A stretch of DNA of 64,000 bases from a bacterium (GTDB lineage: Bacteria > Verrucomicrobiota > Kiritimatiellia > CAIKKV01 > CAITUY01), in NCBI GenBank assembly GCA_037143175.1, contig JBAWZF010000003.1, forward strand, positions 1 to 64,000, read 5' to 3'. Each line of letters opens with the position of its first letter. Position 1 is the stretch's first letter. Positions 63,696 to 64,000 of the stretch are shown here, piece after piece. The notes below the pieces were generated by a model. The model worked only from the letters and a program-made list of their open reading frames with translations. It had not been told where the DNA came from and searched no databases. The position numbers and the translations under genes were made by a program.

Positions 63696-63833
63696 TTGTT
63701 TTCCATCCCTGAATCCGTATTATCTCACCCCTTGTAGTCCGGCAAGTGTCCGGACGGAAGCGAGTGTTGTGCCTCTCCGGCACAGCCAAAGCGGATTGCC
63801 TGTCTTAGATGGGCGAAGCATATGGAGGCTAGA
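63696..63833 (+). promoter_or_regulatory. rpsB promoter and structured leader
   Basis: TTGTTT at 63696-63701 and TATTAT at 63718-63723 (16-bp spacing) form a plausible promoter. The roughly 105-nt leader then has three hairpins: GTCCGG with CCGGAC (63737-63755), TGTGCC with GGCACA (63768-63784), and GCCTGTC with GATGGGC including two wobble pairs (63799-63815). A GGAGG at 63824-63828 precedes the ATG. A structured rpsB leader would suit ribosomal-protein autoregulation; this is inferred. Confidence 0.5.
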
Positions 63834-64000
63834 ATGGATACTGTTCAAGAAACGGCGGATCTTACCGTCAAGGACCTGCTGGATGCAGGTTTGCATTTCG
63901 GTCATCAGACCAAGCGTTGGAATCCCAAAATGAAGCCGTTTGTCTTTGACAAGCGCAACGGGATTCACATCATTGATCTTACCAAAACTCTCGAGCAACT
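63834..64000 (+). CDS. rpsB: 30S ribosomal protein S2 (partial, N-terminus)
   Basis: The first 55 codons of S2, running off the right edge: [73 protein letters not shown] is the S2 N-terminal signature, with the Asn-Gly-Ile-His-Ile-Ile-Asp-Leu block after it. An in-frame ATG four codons upstream (63822) overlaps the GGAGG site, so 63834 is the better start. S2 sits on the 30S head-body junction. The usual neighbour tsf would lie beyond the window. Confidence 0.95.
   Translation, partial: MDTVQETADLTVKDLLDAGLHFGHQTKRWNPKMKPFVFDKRNGIHIIDLTKTLEQ

Overview
The window reads as one continuous stretch of a Gram-negative bacterial chromosome: it has lipoprotein and signal-peptide genes, an RND pump with an outer-membrane factor, and a beta-barrel porin. 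The gene set includes energy-converting hydrogenase-type membrane subunits, pyruvate phosphate dikinase, DnaA with an unusual FGKTHATILHA recognition motif, and MurA with Asp at the catalytic Cys position. Together these point to the PVC superphylum (Verrucomicrobiota, Kiritimatiellota or Lentisphaerota), probably an anaerobic or facultative member. That affiliation is inference; no rRNA or tRNA gene is present to test it.

Layout. 1-8063 (minus): a Hyf/formate-hydrogenlyase-like membrane complex (hyfG start, hyfF, hyfE, hyfC and two tandem hyfB-type antiporter subunits), headed by a fused HTH-PTS EIIA regulator. 8064-8449: a divergent control region with a strongly folded 113-nt element, a perfect 19-nt palindrome and a TetR-type operator. 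8450-14804 (plus): tetR and a three-gene RND efflux pump. 14863-18880 (minus): rmlC, rmlA, a small HTH gene, a remnant of a type I restriction HsdR and an OLD-family nuclease. 19171-23627 (minus): lemA, a TPM-domain gene, a low-molecular-weight phosphatase and a two-gene Fbp/Pot-type ABC transporter. 23697-25355 (minus): a decayed oxidoreductase and two small two-gene modules, one toxin-antitoxin and one nucleotidyltransferase. 25491-29408 (plus): a GT-C membrane protein, lysA and dapA. 29477-34913 (mostly minus): DJ-1/PfpI, rlmN, nitroreductase, HAD phosphatase, a decayed SGNH hydrolase, a flavodoxin-like reductase, SixA and CHAD.

35115-45361 (plus) is a phosphate and polyphosphate block: porin, pstSCAB, phoU, a phosphofructokinase, ppk and glutathione peroxidase, divergent from SixA-CHAD. 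The promoter has three 11-bp-spaced CTAACC-type half sites. 45394-51694 (plus): DUF523/DUF1722, an esterase, a DUF255 protein, a toxin-antitoxin pair, dapB and folK. 51794-56691 (minus): SprT-like peptidase, murA, a ParE-type toxin-antitoxin pair and transketolase. 56993-64000: ppdK with a clear terminator, a Spy-like protein, then dnaA, dnaN and the start of rpsB.

Three dispersed intergenic repeat families stand out: arrays of 7-nt (once 8-nt) units, often followed by an inverted array; CTCTCCC-hairpin REP-like elements lying inside operons; and GTAGGGC-ended inverted repeats. Two pseudogenes share an odd form, with both protein ends kept and the middle deleted.
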